Shown one piece after another: positions 1 through 7,043 of a stretch of DNA of 29,583 nucleotides (its first letter is position 1; each line of letters begins with the position of its first letter). Below the pieces are notes generated by a model that made no database searches, was not told the origin of the DNA, and worked only from the letters and a program-made list of their open reading frames with translations. The DNA is taken from NCBI GenBank assembly GCA_002423105.1, contig DIUT01000011.1, forward strand, positions 1 to 29,583, in the 5' to 3' direction. Source of the stretch: Geobacter sp. UBA6151. GTDB taxonomy: Bacteria > Desulfobacterota > Desulfuromonadia > Geobacterales > Pseudopelobacteraceae. Position numbers and translations under genes: made by a program.

Positions 1-45
1 ATGCCGGAATCAAAATCCGGTGCCTTACCGCTTGGCCACACCCCT
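1..45 (-). tRNA. tRNA-Gln (UUG), 5' part, cut by window edge
   Basis: Read leftward from base 45, the sequence gives an acceptor 5' strand AGGGGTG, a D-arm with GCC/GGC stem and an AAGCGGTAA loop, then an anticodon stem CCGGA/TCCGG holding the loop TTTTGAT with anticodon TTG (complement of bases 11-13). This matches the glutamine tRNA pattern. The variable loop, T-arm and 3' end lie outside the window. It sits just downstream of ispE on the same strand, an arrangement I recall from Geobacter relatives (ispE, tRNA-Gln, prs). Confidence 0.9.
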
Positions 46-63
46 ACATAGTGAGTAAGTTCC

Positions 64-108
64 CTTCGATACCGCTCAGAGACGGTTGTGCGCTGAGCGG
101 AGTCGAAG
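64..108. repeat. REP-like imperfect palindrome
   Basis: Bases 64-79 and 93-108 form two 16-base arms that are inverted copies with 14 of 16 matches (CTTCGA..CCGCTCAG against CTGAGCGG..TCGAAG), around a 13-base loop. The CTTCGA-CTCCGCTCAG type of arm is a widespread bacterial extragenic palindrome in my recollection. It lies between ispE and tRNA-Gln. No poly-T follows on either side, so it is not a standard intrinsic terminator, although it could stabilise the 3' end of the ispE mRNA. Confidence 0.7.
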
Positions 109-120
109 TGTATTTGTCGG

Positions 121-969
121 TTACACCGTTTCTACAGCCACAGCAAACCAGCCGGGACTATTTTTCAGCAGTTCGTCACACGCCCTGCGCGCAGTGGTCT
201 CATCGGAAAAAAGTCCGAAGACGGTCGGGCCGCTGCCGGACATCATGGCCCCGACGGCTCCCAGTTCAGCAAGACGTTCCTTGATCTCCCCGATCACTGG
301 AAATGCAGGTATGGTCACCGATTCAAGGTCATTGGACAGAACAGCGCAAACTGAGGTGATATCACCAAAAGAGTCAGGAAGTGTATCCAGACGTTCTTTC
401 TGTGTCAACTGCAAATTTTTATACACCCAGGCTGTGGAAACCGGCACATTGGGGTTTACCAGTGCCACCCACAGGGATGGCGCAGACAAAACAGACGAAA
501 GTTTTTCTCCGATTCCCTCGGCAAAGGCGGTTTTTTGAAAAATAAAGAACGGCACGTCCGCTCCCAGGCCGACAGCAATCTCCATCAGCCGCTCCGTGGA
601 AAGAGCCAGTCCCAGCAAATCATTCAACCCCAGTAACACGGCTGCACAGTCGCTGCTCCCTCCTCCCAGCCCGGCGGCAACCGGAATATTCTTTACAATG
701 GCAATGTCAACGCCACAGCAGCTTTCAGACAACTCCAGCATGGCACGGGCCGCCTTCCAGGCGATATTGCCTTCGCCATCCGGCACCGCGGCGCTGCCGC
801 ATACGACCCTGATGCCGGGGGTTCCCGACAACGTAATAGACACCTCGTCACACAGGTTGACCCGCTGCATAATCATGCGCAGCTCATGGTATCCGTCCGG
901 GCGTTTTCCGATAACATCCAGCCGGTAATTGATTTTGGCGGGCGCCTGAAGGAGAACACTTTGAAGCAT
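121..969 (-). CDS. ispE: 4-diphosphocytidyl-2-C-methyl-D-erythritol kinase IspE
   Basis: IspE phosphorylates the 2-hydroxyl of CDP-methylerythritol with ATP in the cytoplasmic MEP route to isoprenoids. The 282-aa product has the usual family length. It shows the N-terminal PAKINYRLDV block with the conserved Lys near residue 12, the GHMP-kinase ATP loop PVAAGLGGGSSD at about 96-107, a GADVPFF catalytic-Asp block near 137-142 and the C-terminal GAMMSGSGPTVFG motif. I chose the ATG at 969 because a GGAGG lies 11 bases upstream and the protein then starts just before the conserved block; an in-frame ATG at 987 and longer starts exist. It is transcribed leftward toward tRNA-Gln and divergently from aguA. 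Identification is secure; only the start is uncertain. Confidence 0.95.
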   Translation of the reverse strand: MLQSVLLQAPAKINYRLDVIGKRPDGYHELRMIMQRVNLCDEVSITLSGTPGIRVVCGSAAVPDGEGNIAWKAARAMLELSESCCGVDIAIVKNIPVAAGLGGGSSDCAAVLLGLNDLLGLALSTERLMEIAVGLGADVPFFIFQKTAFAEGIGEKLSSVLSAPSLWVALVNPNVPVSTAWVYKNLQLTQKERLDTLPDSFGDITSVCAVLSNDLESVTIPAFPVIGEIKERLAELGAVGAMMSGSGPTVFGLFSDETTARRACDELLKNSPGWFAVAVETV

Positions 970-1055
970 GATTGATGAGGCCTCCATAACATAAATGAGC
1001 ACTGCGTGCCGGTTGTTTCTAAACCATACCGAAGCCGATGGCAAGGGCAAAGCGC

Positions 1056-1084
1056 TTGCGATGACAGCGCTTTGACTCTATACT
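1056..1084 (+). promoter_or_regulatory. Candidate sigma70 promoter of aguAB
   Basis: TTGCGA (1056-1061), a 17-base spacer and TATACT (1079-1084) lie about 40 bases upstream of the aguA start, in the divergent region shared with ispE. Spacing is optimal and both hexamers are close to consensus. This is sequence inference only. Confidence 0.55.
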
Positions 1085-1125
1085 TGCACCCTTCTTTATC
1101 ACATGACTCAGGAGAATCCAAAACA

Positions 1126-2148
1126 ATGCAGATACGACTCCCCGCTGAATGGGAAGAACAGGACGGTGTCCTGCTGGCTTGGCCCCATGGCGCAACCGAC
1201 TGGTCGGCAATGCTGGATGATGCATGCCGCTGTTTTACCGGACTGGTGCGGGCCATCAGCCGTTTTGAACCTGTTCTGGTGGTTACACCTGATGCCTCCC
1301 CGTTACAAACGGTATTGACCACGCAGGGTATTGACCTGTCGCGGGTACGGATCGCGCAGTTGCCCACCAATGACACCTGGGCCAGGGACTTCGGTCCGGT
1401 CACAATTCAGGTCAACAACGTTCCGGTACTGCTGGATTTCGGCTTCAATGGCTGGGGACTCAAATTCGCCGCCAACCACGACAACCAGGTGACACGAAAG
1501 CTCAAGCAGGCTGGCTTCCTGTTGCCACGGCTCAATACCATCGGCCTGGTCTTGGAAGGCGGTAGCCTGGAAAGTGACGGTCAGGGCACCATTTTGACCA
1601 CCAGCCACTGCCTCCTTTCCCCCAACCGCAACCCGCAACTAAGCCGCAACGACATTGAAGAAGCCCTGCATAATCTGCTGGGCGCCAGCCGCGTGCTCTG
1701 GCTTGAACACGGCTGGCTGGCCGGTGACGACACTGACGCCCACATCGACACCCTGGCCCGCCTCTGTCCGGACAACACCATTGCCTACATCACCTGCAGC
1801 GACCCCACAGATGAGCATTACCACGAACTGAAATTGATGGAGCAGGAATTGGCATTATTTCGAACAGCTGACGGCAGCCCCTACCGCCTGCTGCCCCTCC
1901 CCTGGCCTGCTGCGCAGCACGATGATGCTGGGCAGCGGTTGCCGGCCACCTACGCCAATTTTCTGGTCATCAACGGCGCCGTGCTGGTTCCCACCTACAA
2001 CGATCCCGCGGACGGCGCCGCCCTGGCCATGATCGGCCTGGCCTTTCCCGGGCGGGAAATCATCGGCATTGATTGCCGCCCCCTGATTCAGCAGCATGGC
2101 TCACTGCACTGCGTTACCATGCAGCTGCCGAAAGGAACCATAGCATGA
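1126..2148 (+). CDS. aguA: Agmatine deiminase AguA
   Basis: AguA hydrolyses agmatine to N-carbamoylputrescine and ammonia, the first step of the arginine-decarboxylase branch of putrescine synthesis. The 340-aa product belongs to the peptidyl-arginine-deiminase/agmatine-deiminase family. Visible blocks are LAWPHGATDW near the N-terminus, NDTWARDFGP, LEGGSLESDGQGT, the HGWLAGDDTDAHIDT substrate and catalytic region, and a C-terminal HCVTMQ with the nucleophile Cys at about 329. The ATG at 1126 is preceded by CAGGAGAA at suitable distance. Its stop overlaps the start of aguB in an ATGA, so translation is probably coupled. An arginine decarboxylase is not in the window. Family members sometimes act on peptidyl-arginine, but the aguB neighbour supports agmatine. 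Confidence 0.95.
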   Translation: MQIRLPAEWEEQDGVLLAWPHGATDWSAMLDDACRCFTGLVRAISRFEPVLVVTPDASPLQTVLTTQGIDLSRVRIAQLPTNDTWARDFGPVTIQVNNVPVLLDFGFNGWGLKFAANHDNQVTRKLKQAGFLLPRLNTIGLVLEGGSLESDGQGTILTTSHCLLSPNRNPQLSRNDIEEALHNLLGASRVLWLEHGWLAGDDTDAHIDTLARLCPDNTIAYITCSDPTDEHYHELKLMEQELALFRTADGSPYRLLPLPWPAAQHDDAGQRLPATYANFLVINGAVLVPTYNDPADGAALAMIGLAFPGREIIGIDCRPLIQQHGSLHCVTMQLPKGTIA

Positions 2149-3029
2149 GCAAGCTCTCCGTAGCCCTCATTCAACAGACCGCTTTTGGCGACTACCAAAC
2201 CGTCACCACGGCAACCTGCGCCAGCATACGCCAGGCAGCCCTGGTCGGCGCACAGCTGGTTGTTTTGCAGGAACTGCACACCGGCCCTTACTTCTGCCAG
2301 ACAGAAGAGACCGGCCAGTTTGACCGGGCCGAAACCATTCCCGGCCCCTCAACCGAACTGTTCGGCAGGCTGGCCGCAGAGCTTTCGATTGTGCTGGTCA
2401 CCTCGCTTTTTGAACGCCGAGCCCCCGGCCTTTATCACAATACAGCGGTTGTATTTGAGCGGGATGGCAGCATTGCCGGGACGTACCGCAAGATGCATAT
2501 CCCTGATGATCCCGGCTTTTATGAAAAATTCTACTTTACCCCCGGCGATCTGGGATTCACTCCGATCACAACATCAGTAGGCACCCTGGGTGTGCTGGTC
2601 TGCTGGGACCAGTGGTATCCGGAGGCAGCCCGCTTGATGGCCCTTGCCGGGGCGGACCTGCTGATCTACCCCACCGCCATCGGCTGGGACCCGGCTGACG
2701 ACGATGCTGAAAAGCAGCGCCAACGTGAAGCCTGGATCACCGTGCAGCGTGGCCACGCCATAGCCAACGGTCTGCCGCTGATTGCAGTCAACCGGGTCGG
2801 GTTCGAGGCATCGCCTGATCCCCGGGCGCAGGGCATCCAGTTTTGGGGAAACAGCTTTGTTGCAGGGCCTCAGGGAGAGTTTCTGGCACAGGGTAGTTGC
2901 GACCGGGAAGAGGTGCTACTGGTGGATATCGACCGTGGACGGTCTGAAGAGGTACGCCGTATCTGGCCGTTTCTGCGGGATAGACGCATCGACACCTATC
3001 AGGGGCTTACTCGCAGATTTCTCGACTAA
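2145..3029 (+). CDS. aguB: N-carbamoylputrescine amidase AguB
   Basis: AguB is a nitrilase-superfamily amidase that converts N-carbamoylputrescine to putrescine, CO2 and ammonia, completing the route begun by AguA. The 294-aa protein carries the full Glu-Lys-Cys triad: Glu43 in VVLQELHTGPYF, Lys116 in YRKMHIPDD and Cys153 in VLVCWDQWYPE. The block DDPGFYEKFYFTPGD is typical of this subfamily. The start ATG at 2145 overlaps the aguA stop by four bases (ATGA), and AAAGGA about 10 bases upstream can serve as ribosome site. The stop is followed after one base-step by the inverted-repeat element at 3030. A generic carbon-nitrogen hydrolase is the alternative label, but triad context plus aguA make AguB very likely. 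Confidence 0.95.
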   Translation: MSKLSVALIQQTAFGDYQTVTTATCASIRQAALVGAQLVVLQELHTGPYFCQTEETGQFDRAETIPGPSTELFGRLAAELSIVLVTSLFERRAPGLYHNTAVVFERDGSIAGTYRKMHIPDDPGFYEKFYFTPGDLGFTPITTSVGTLGVLVCWDQWYPEAARLMALAGADLLIYPTAIGWDPADDDAEKQRQREAWITVQRGHAIANGLPLIAVNRVGFEASPDPRAQGIQFWGNSFVAGPQGEFLAQGSCDREEVLLVDIDRGRSEEVRRIWPFLRDRRIDTYQGLTRRFLD

Positions 3030-3169
3030 CAGGTTGTTGAAAAACAGCCATCTCGCCACCGTCCTCGAAACCCGCCTTGTGCGGCGTAGCGCTGCTACGC
3101 CTCCGCGGGGGTTTCTCCGGGTGCGGCGATCTGACTATTTTTGAACAACCTGGATTTTTCAACAACCTG
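3030..3169. repeat. 140-bp inverted-repeat (MITE/REP-like) element
   Basis: The ends are a perfect 15-base inverted pair: CAGGTTGTTGAAAAA at 3030-3044 and its complement at 3155-3169. A second near-copy of the right end, differing by one base, sits at 3138-3152. Nested inside are GAAACCC/GGGTTTC (3067-3073 / 3109-3115) and a GCGTAGC-GCT-GCTACGC hairpin (3084-3100), so the whole element can fold into a long structure. It carries no credible gene. The left end touches the aguB stop codon. The layout is that of a non-autonomous mobile or REP-like element that I recall as recurrent in Geobacter-type genomes; copy number cannot be checked here. Confidence 0.8.
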
Positions 3170-3193
3170 CTAATGCTTATGTTGATGAAGCAG

Positions 3194-3230
3194 CAACGGC
3201 CACCCGATACTCTGGTGGCCGTTGTAGTTT
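3194..3230. terminator. Hairpin terminator between convergent genes
   Basis: A perfect 11-bp stem (CAACGGCCACC 3194-3204 with 3214-3224) and a 9-base loop lie between convergent aguB and the aminotransferase gene. On the plus strand it is followed only by TAGTTT, and on the minus strand by a mixed tract, so efficiency is uncertain. Position and stem strength suggest it ends both transcripts. Confidence 0.6.
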
Positions 3231-3247
3231 GAATCCGGGCAGGCTCT

Positions 3248-4441
3248 TTACTCGCCCAGTCCCACCTCTTTGGCAAGCCGTTCCCAAGCCGGGAAACTGC
3301 GCTCGATCATCCCCTTGTTTACACAGTAGACGATCCTGAAATAACCCGGCGCACCAAAACCGGAGCCCGGCACCAGCAGGATCAGATGTTTCTGGGCCAA
3401 TTTTATGAACTCCACATCATCCTTGATCGGTGACTTGGGAAACAGGTAAAAAGCGCCATCCGGCTTTACCATGGAAAAACCCAGCGCGGTCAGTTTGTCA
3501 TAGAACAGATCCCGTTTTTCTTGATAGGCCGCTATATCCACTGACGCATCCTGAAGACCTGCCACCAACCGCTGCATCAGGGCCGGAGCATTGACAAAAC
3601 CCAGGGTGCGGTTACAGAAAACTGCTGCTTCAATGAACTGCATGGCCGTAGCCATCCGAGGGTTGGCCACCAGATAGCCGATCCGTTCACCGGGCAGGGC
3701 CAGATCCTTACTGTGAGAAGTAACGATCACACTGTTTTCAATCAGCGGGAAAATATTAGGAACCGTTTGATCATCATAGGCCAACCGGGCGTATGGCTCA
3801 TCGGAGATGATATAAATCTGGTGGCTGGTCTGCTGCTGAACCTTTTTCACCAGCTCCCCCAATGCCGCCAGCTCGTCAGCCCGGTAAATGACACCGGTGG
3901 GGTTGTTGGGGGTATTAATGATAATGGCGCGAGTCTTCGGCGTAATCGCCCGTTCAATGGCCCCCAGGTTCAGCCGGAAGGTCTCCCGGTCGGTCCAGAC
4001 CTCCACCGGAACTCCGCCATGATTGTCGATGTAGAACTTGTACTCCACAAAATAGGGAGCAAGGATCATAACCTCTTCGCCTGGATTTAAGATCGCCTTC
4101 AGCACCACATTGAGCGCACCACCGGCGCCGCAGGTCATCACCACCTGTTCGGCATGCACCGGCAGTCCGGATTCACGGGCCAGCCGGGCGGCAACCGCTG
4201 CTCTGGTCTCCAGATAGCCGGCATTGTTCATATAACGGTGCATACCGGGCAACGGATTGTTAGCCAGCTCCCGCAGTGCCGTCGCGAAAGATTCAGGCGG
4301 CTCCACATCCGGATTGCCCAGTGTAAAGTCAAAAACCTTGTCCGCGCCATACTCCTGACGCAGCCGTTCACCCTCCTCAAACATCTTGCGAATCCAGGAA
4401 GAACGGGAAAGGTGACCGGCTATCTTGTTTGCAATGGCCAT
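3248..4441 (-). CDS. PLP-dependent class I/II aminotransferase (aspartate aminotransferase-like)
   Basis: This is a fold-type I aminotransferase of 397 aa, the family's normal length. It shows the GAGGALN cofactor-phosphate region, the INTPNNPTG block, ISDEPYARL with the pyridine-nitrogen Asp, SHSKDLALPGERIGY with the PLP-binding Lys near residue 245, and the C-terminal FRIVYCV with the carboxylate-binding Arg. Substrates cannot be fixed from sequence; aspartate/2-oxoglutarate is likely and aromatic or branched substrates are possible. I prefer the ATG at 4441 because GGGAG lies about 11 bases upstream; the ATG at 4459 would add six residues but has a weak ribosome site. It follows the lipoprotein gene by about 20 bases, so the two are probably cotranscribed. 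Confidence 0.9.
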   Translation of the reverse strand: MAIANKIAGHLSRSSWIRKMFEEGERLRQEYGADKVFDFTLGNPDVEPPESFATALRELANNPLPGMHRYMNNAGYLETRAAVAARLARESGLPVHAEQVVMTCGAGGALNVVLKAILNPGEEVMILAPYFVEYKFYIDNHGGVPVEVWTDRETFRLNLGAIERAITPKTRAIIINTPNNPTGVIYRADELAALGELVKKVQQQTSHQIYIISDEPYARLAYDDQTVPNIFPLIENSVIVTSHSKDLALPGERIGYLVANPRMATAMQFIEAAVFCNRTLGFVNAPALMQRLVAGLQDASVDIAAYQEKRDLFYDKLTALGFSMVKPDGAFYLFPKSPIKDDVEFIKLAQKHLILLVPGSGFGAPGYFRIVYCVNKGMIERSFPAWERLAKEVGLGE

Positions 4442-4462
4442 GCTTGTAGTATCTCCCATAGT

Positions 4463-5062
4463 TTATTTACCCAACTGTTCAACCAGCGCTGGAACCGCCT
4501 GTGTGAAAGCAGAGCCCAGCGCTTTCTGCAGCACAGCGTAATGCAGCTTTTCACGATCCTTTACCGCAAAATCGGAATTTCTGGATTCAAAGGTCAGGGT
4601 ATTGGTTTTCGCTCCATTTTTCCATATTTCAACAGAAAAACTGACCCGGCAATCAGCTTCGCTTTTCACCAATGATGAAAGCTCATCAAGTTTTAGCGAC
4701 ACCTTGTTCAGTACCAGACCCCGTTCTTCCCCCTTGGGAATGCCTGAAGCAATCTGGACCGTGTATCCGGCCCGCAACAGTTCCTGTTGCAAGGCGTCAC
4801 GCACCAGAATCGACGGCGCTGTTTCACTGATCACAAGGCCCTTTACTTTGCCTCCTGATTCCCTGACTTCACCAATAAACCATCCTTCAGGACGAGCAGC
4901 CTCAATCTGTGCGGCCAGCACCACAACCCCGCCTTTACCCTTGCTGACTCCCACCGGCTGATAGGTAGGCCTCAGTTGCAGGTTTGCCGAAGCGCAACCC
5001 GACAACACGGAAAATGCCAGCAGAACCAAACCACAAGCCAACCTAAATTTATACCCAATCAT
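4463..5062 (-). CDS. YajG-like putative outer-membrane lipoprotein
   Basis: The 199-aa product begins with a basic and hydrophobic segment ending in the lipobox LSGC, with the lipidated Cys at about residue 23. It should therefore be exported and lipid-anchored. The mature part resembles the YajG family: an RDALQQELLRAGYTV segment, a beta-rich middle, and a C-terminal helix ending AFTQAVPALVEQLGK. Function of that family is unknown. The start at 5062 has a strong AAGGAGGGG five bases upstream and a good promoter (5104-5132). The aminotransferase gene follows closely, but I see no functional link. The YajG assignment is by pattern only and is moderate; the lipoprotein call is strong. Confidence 0.75.
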   Translation of the reverse strand: MIGYKFRLACGLVLLAFSVLSGCASANLQLRPTYQPVGVSKGKGGVVVLAAQIEAARPEGWFIGEVRESGGKVKGLVISETAPSILVRDALQQELLRAGYTVQIASGIPKGEERGLVLNKVSLKLDELSSLVKSEADCRVSFSVEIWKNGAKTNTLTFESRNSDFAVKDREKLHYAVLQKALGSAFTQAVPALVEQLGK

Positions 5063-5103
5063 AATCCCCTCCTTGCGGACACTCTATGTAACGTTGCTTT
5101 CTA

Positions 5104-5132
5104 TTAATACACCCTGTACAAACAGTTCGCAA
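5104..5132 (-). promoter_or_regulatory. Candidate sigma70 promoter of the lipoprotein-aminotransferase unit
   Basis: On the minus strand TTGCGA (5127-5132) is separated by 17 bases from TATTAA (5104-5109), about 40 bases upstream of the lipoprotein start. Spacing and hexamers are good. Confidence 0.55.
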
Positions 5133-5183
5133 GAACCTACGCTTATCAGCAAAGACGACTTACCAGCGCAACCAAAAAAACTG

Positions 5184-5213
5184 TTGCACATCGAACAACT
5201 TGCGGTGTATAAG
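5184..5213 (+). promoter_or_regulatory. Candidate sigma70 promoter of the rpsF operon
   Basis: TTGCAC (5184-5189), an 18-base spacer and TATAAG (5208-5213) lie about 90 bases upstream of rpsF. A start near 5220 would give an ~80-base leader that includes the structure at 5248-5290. Confidence 0.5.
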
Positions 5214-5247
5214 ATGTGTTCTTTTAATGGCGGACAGGCCGCTATTA

Positions 5248-5290
5248 CTCCTTGCTCCGGGCAGACCGGGGCTACCAATCCGAGAGGAGG
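5248..5290 (+). promoter_or_regulatory. Putative S6:S18-binding leader of rpsF
   Basis: CTCCTT (5248-5253) can pair with GAGGAG (5284-5289), burying the rpsF Shine-Dalgarno. Inside is a 7-bp hairpin (5254-5260 with 5266-5272, loop GCAGA), and on the 3' side an unpaired stretch 5273-5283 containing CCG (5280-5282). An SD-sequestering stem, apical hairpin and 3'-side CCG bulge are the hallmarks I know for the S6:S18 leader motif, where the S6-S18 complex represses its own translation by mimicking its 16S rRNA site. Pairing is read by eye; no covariance test was possible. Confidence 0.65.
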
Positions 5291-5300
5291 ATTACAACAC

Positions 5301-5678
5301 ATGAGGAAGTACGAAACAATCTTCATCCTCCAGCCGGACCTTGCCGATGATGATGTGAAAACCATCACTGGTAAGGCTCAGGACGTGATCGCCAACCTTA
5401 AAGGCGCACTTCTTCGGCTGGACGACTGGGGGGCCCGCAAGCTGGCTTACCCGATTCAGAAGTTCCCCCGTGGACGCTATTTCTACCTTCGCTTTGACGG
5501 CGGGGCTGATCTGGTGGCTGAACTGGAAAGAAGGCTGAGACTCGACGAAAAAGTGTTGCGTTACCTGACGGTAAACATCACCAACGAGCCGGAGAAGAAA
5601 GTAGCCGAGCGCAAGCCGGTTGCCGAAGTTTCCGAGACGCCTGAAACCCCTGAATCTGCCGAGACCGCGGCTGAATAA
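5301..5678 (+). CDS. rpsF: 30S ribosomal protein S6
   Basis: S6 binds the central domain of 16S rRNA as a heterodimer with S18. The 125-aa product starts MRKYETIFILQPDL, contains DDWGARKLAYPIQKFPRGRYFYLRFD and LERRLRLDEKVLRYLTV, and ends in an acidic, Thr/Pro/Glu-rich tail of about 30 residues, as in many S6 proteins. The ATG at 5301 has GAGAGGAGG ten bases upstream, itself inside the putative leader structure. It heads the operon rpsF-rpsR-DUF2232-rplI that ends at the terminator near 7510. Confidence 0.97.
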   Translation: MRKYETIFILQPDLADDDVKTITGKAQDVIANLKGALLRLDDWGARKLAYPIQKFPRGRYFYLRFDGGADLVAELERRLRLDEKVLRYLTVNITNEPEKKVAERKPVAEVSETPETPESAETAAE

Positions 5679-5699
5679 CGCCCCTGGAGGATGATTGCA

Positions 5700-6035
5700 A
5701 TGAGTGAAGCAACCACAACAACAACCTACCCGTCTTCCGCACCGCGTCCCGGCGGCCGTCCAAGCGGCCCCCGTCCTGACCGTGGACCCGGCGGCCCCCG
5801 TAAAAAACGTCCCTTCCAGCGGCGCAAGGTATGCCGTTTCTGCGCTGAAAAGGAACTGGTCATTGACTACAAGGATCCCCGCACCCTGCGCTATTTTGTA
5901 ACCGAGCGCGGCAAGATTGTGCCCCGCCGCATTTCAGGCAATTGCGCACGGCATCAGCGGGACATCACCGAGTCGATCAAGCGGGCTCGCACACTGGCCC
6001 TGCTGCCGATCGCAGCCGGTCATAACCTGCCGTAA
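5700..6035 (+). CDS. rpsR: 30S ribosomal protein S18 with long N-terminal extension
   Basis: S18 pairs with S6 on the small subunit platform. The conserved core RRKVCRFCAEKELVIDYKDP through RGKIVPRRISGNCARHQR is clear. The 111-aa product is about 35 residues longer than the common ~75-aa form because of a Thr-, Pro-, Gly- and Arg-rich N-terminus. The CxxC plus a later CxxH suggest the zinc-ribbon (C+) version. I chose the ATG at 5700, nine bases after TGGAGG; the ATG at 5691 abuts the ribosome site and is unlikely. It lies 21 bases after rpsF. Confidence 0.96.
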   Translation: MSEATTTTTYPSSAPRPGGRPSGPRPDRGPGGPRKKRPFQRRKVCRFCAEKELVIDYKDPRTLRYFVTERGKIVPRRISGNCARHQRDITESIKRARTLALLPIAAGHNLP

Positions 6036-6047
6036 CCACGGCATCCC

Positions 6048-7016
6048 GTGGCTGACGTCAAACCACTTCCGGGCGGCGGTCGCCAGTTGACCGCCGCCCT
6101 TCTTGGAGCAGGCGTCTCGGCTGTGCTGTTTTCAGCAGCTCTGGTCGTACCGCTGGTAGGGTTTGCCGCTGGTTTCCTTGCAGCAATTCCCTTAAGTCTG
6201 GTCAGGCTCCATACCAGCCGCACTGCTGCCCTGCTTACGACTCTGCTTGGCGGACTGATTCTGGCACTGGCCTATTCACCGCTGGTGGCAGGCTGGTATA
6301 TGGCGCAATGCGGTCTAGCTGGCTATCTGGTCCCGGAACTGGCACTACGTGGCTATACACCATCGCGTGTTATCCTGTGGAGCACCGCTTCGGCAAGCCT
6401 GTTGACCGTTCTGCTGATGATCCTCATTAGTCTTGCCAGCGGATTCAACCCGCAACTCTTTGTGGAAAAAGAAGTGGCGCAAGGCCTCCAACAGGCTATG
6501 AAGCTGTACGAAGCGCCCGGCAAGTTAAGCGTTGAGGATATGGAAACGCTGAAAAGCGGCATGGAGTCCATCGGACAGATCATGATCCGCATTTATCCGG
6601 CCTTGGCAACGCTCAACCTGATGCTGGTCTGTATTATCACCACCGGGCTGTTTTTTAATGCCGCAGCCAGACGTTCCGTTGAACTGGCCGCAGTTCCGTT
6701 CAGCAACTTCAAGGCGCCAGAGTTGCTGGTCTGGCCCGCCATTCTGGTCGGCTTTGCAACACTGGCCCCCTATCCGCTGGTTACGACACCGGCTCTGAAT
6801 CTGCTGGTGGTACTGGGTTTCGTCTATTTCATGCAGGGACTTGCCGTACTGCTCTGCCTAATCAACAAGACCGACTACCGCGGCATGCTGAAAGTTTTTA
6901 CGGTGATTCTGCTTTTGACCCAACCTTATCTGGCGATGATTGTGGCCATAATCGGTATTTTTGACATCTGGGGCGACTTCCGCGCCCCTTCAAAACAAAC
7001 GGAAGAAAACCTGTGA
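6048..7016 (+). CDS. DUF2232 (YybS-like) integral membrane protein
   Basis: This 322-aa protein is mostly hydrophobic, with about eight predicted membrane segments, for example ALLGAGVSAVLFSAALVVPL, FAAGFLAAIPLSLV, TALLTTLLGGLILALAYSP, LMLVCIITTGLFF and a C-terminal VFTVILLLTQPYLAMIVAII. A soluble loop near residues 135-185 is amphipathic and charged. It matches the DUF2232 family in size and position, a family often coded between rpsR and rplI. No biochemical function is known to me. The start is a GTG at 6048, 12 bases after rpsR, without an obvious Shine-Dalgarno, so coupling to rpsR translation is likely; a TTG start at 6087 is an alternative. Confidence 0.85.
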   Translation: MADVKPLPGGGRQLTAALLGAGVSAVLFSAALVVPLVGFAAGFLAAIPLSLVRLHTSRTAALLTTLLGGLILALAYSPLVAGWYMAQCGLAGYLVPELALRGYTPSRVILWSTASASLLTVLLMILISLASGFNPQLFVEKEVAQGLQQAMKLYEAPGKLSVEDMETLKSGMESIGQIMIRIYPALATLNLMLVCIITTGLFFNAAARRSVELAAVPFSNFKAPELLVWPAILVGFATLAPYPLVTTPALNLLVVLGFVYFMQGLAVLLCLINKTDYRGMLKVFTVILLLTQPYLAMIVAIIGIFDIWGDFRAPSKQTEENL

Positions 7017-7043
7017 TGACAGGCTTGAAAGGAGAATGAGAAG

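Noticed and set aside
873..1403. 176-aa minus-strand frame bridging ispE and aguA
   Set aside because: Overlaps the conserved starts of both genes in other frames and shows no family features.
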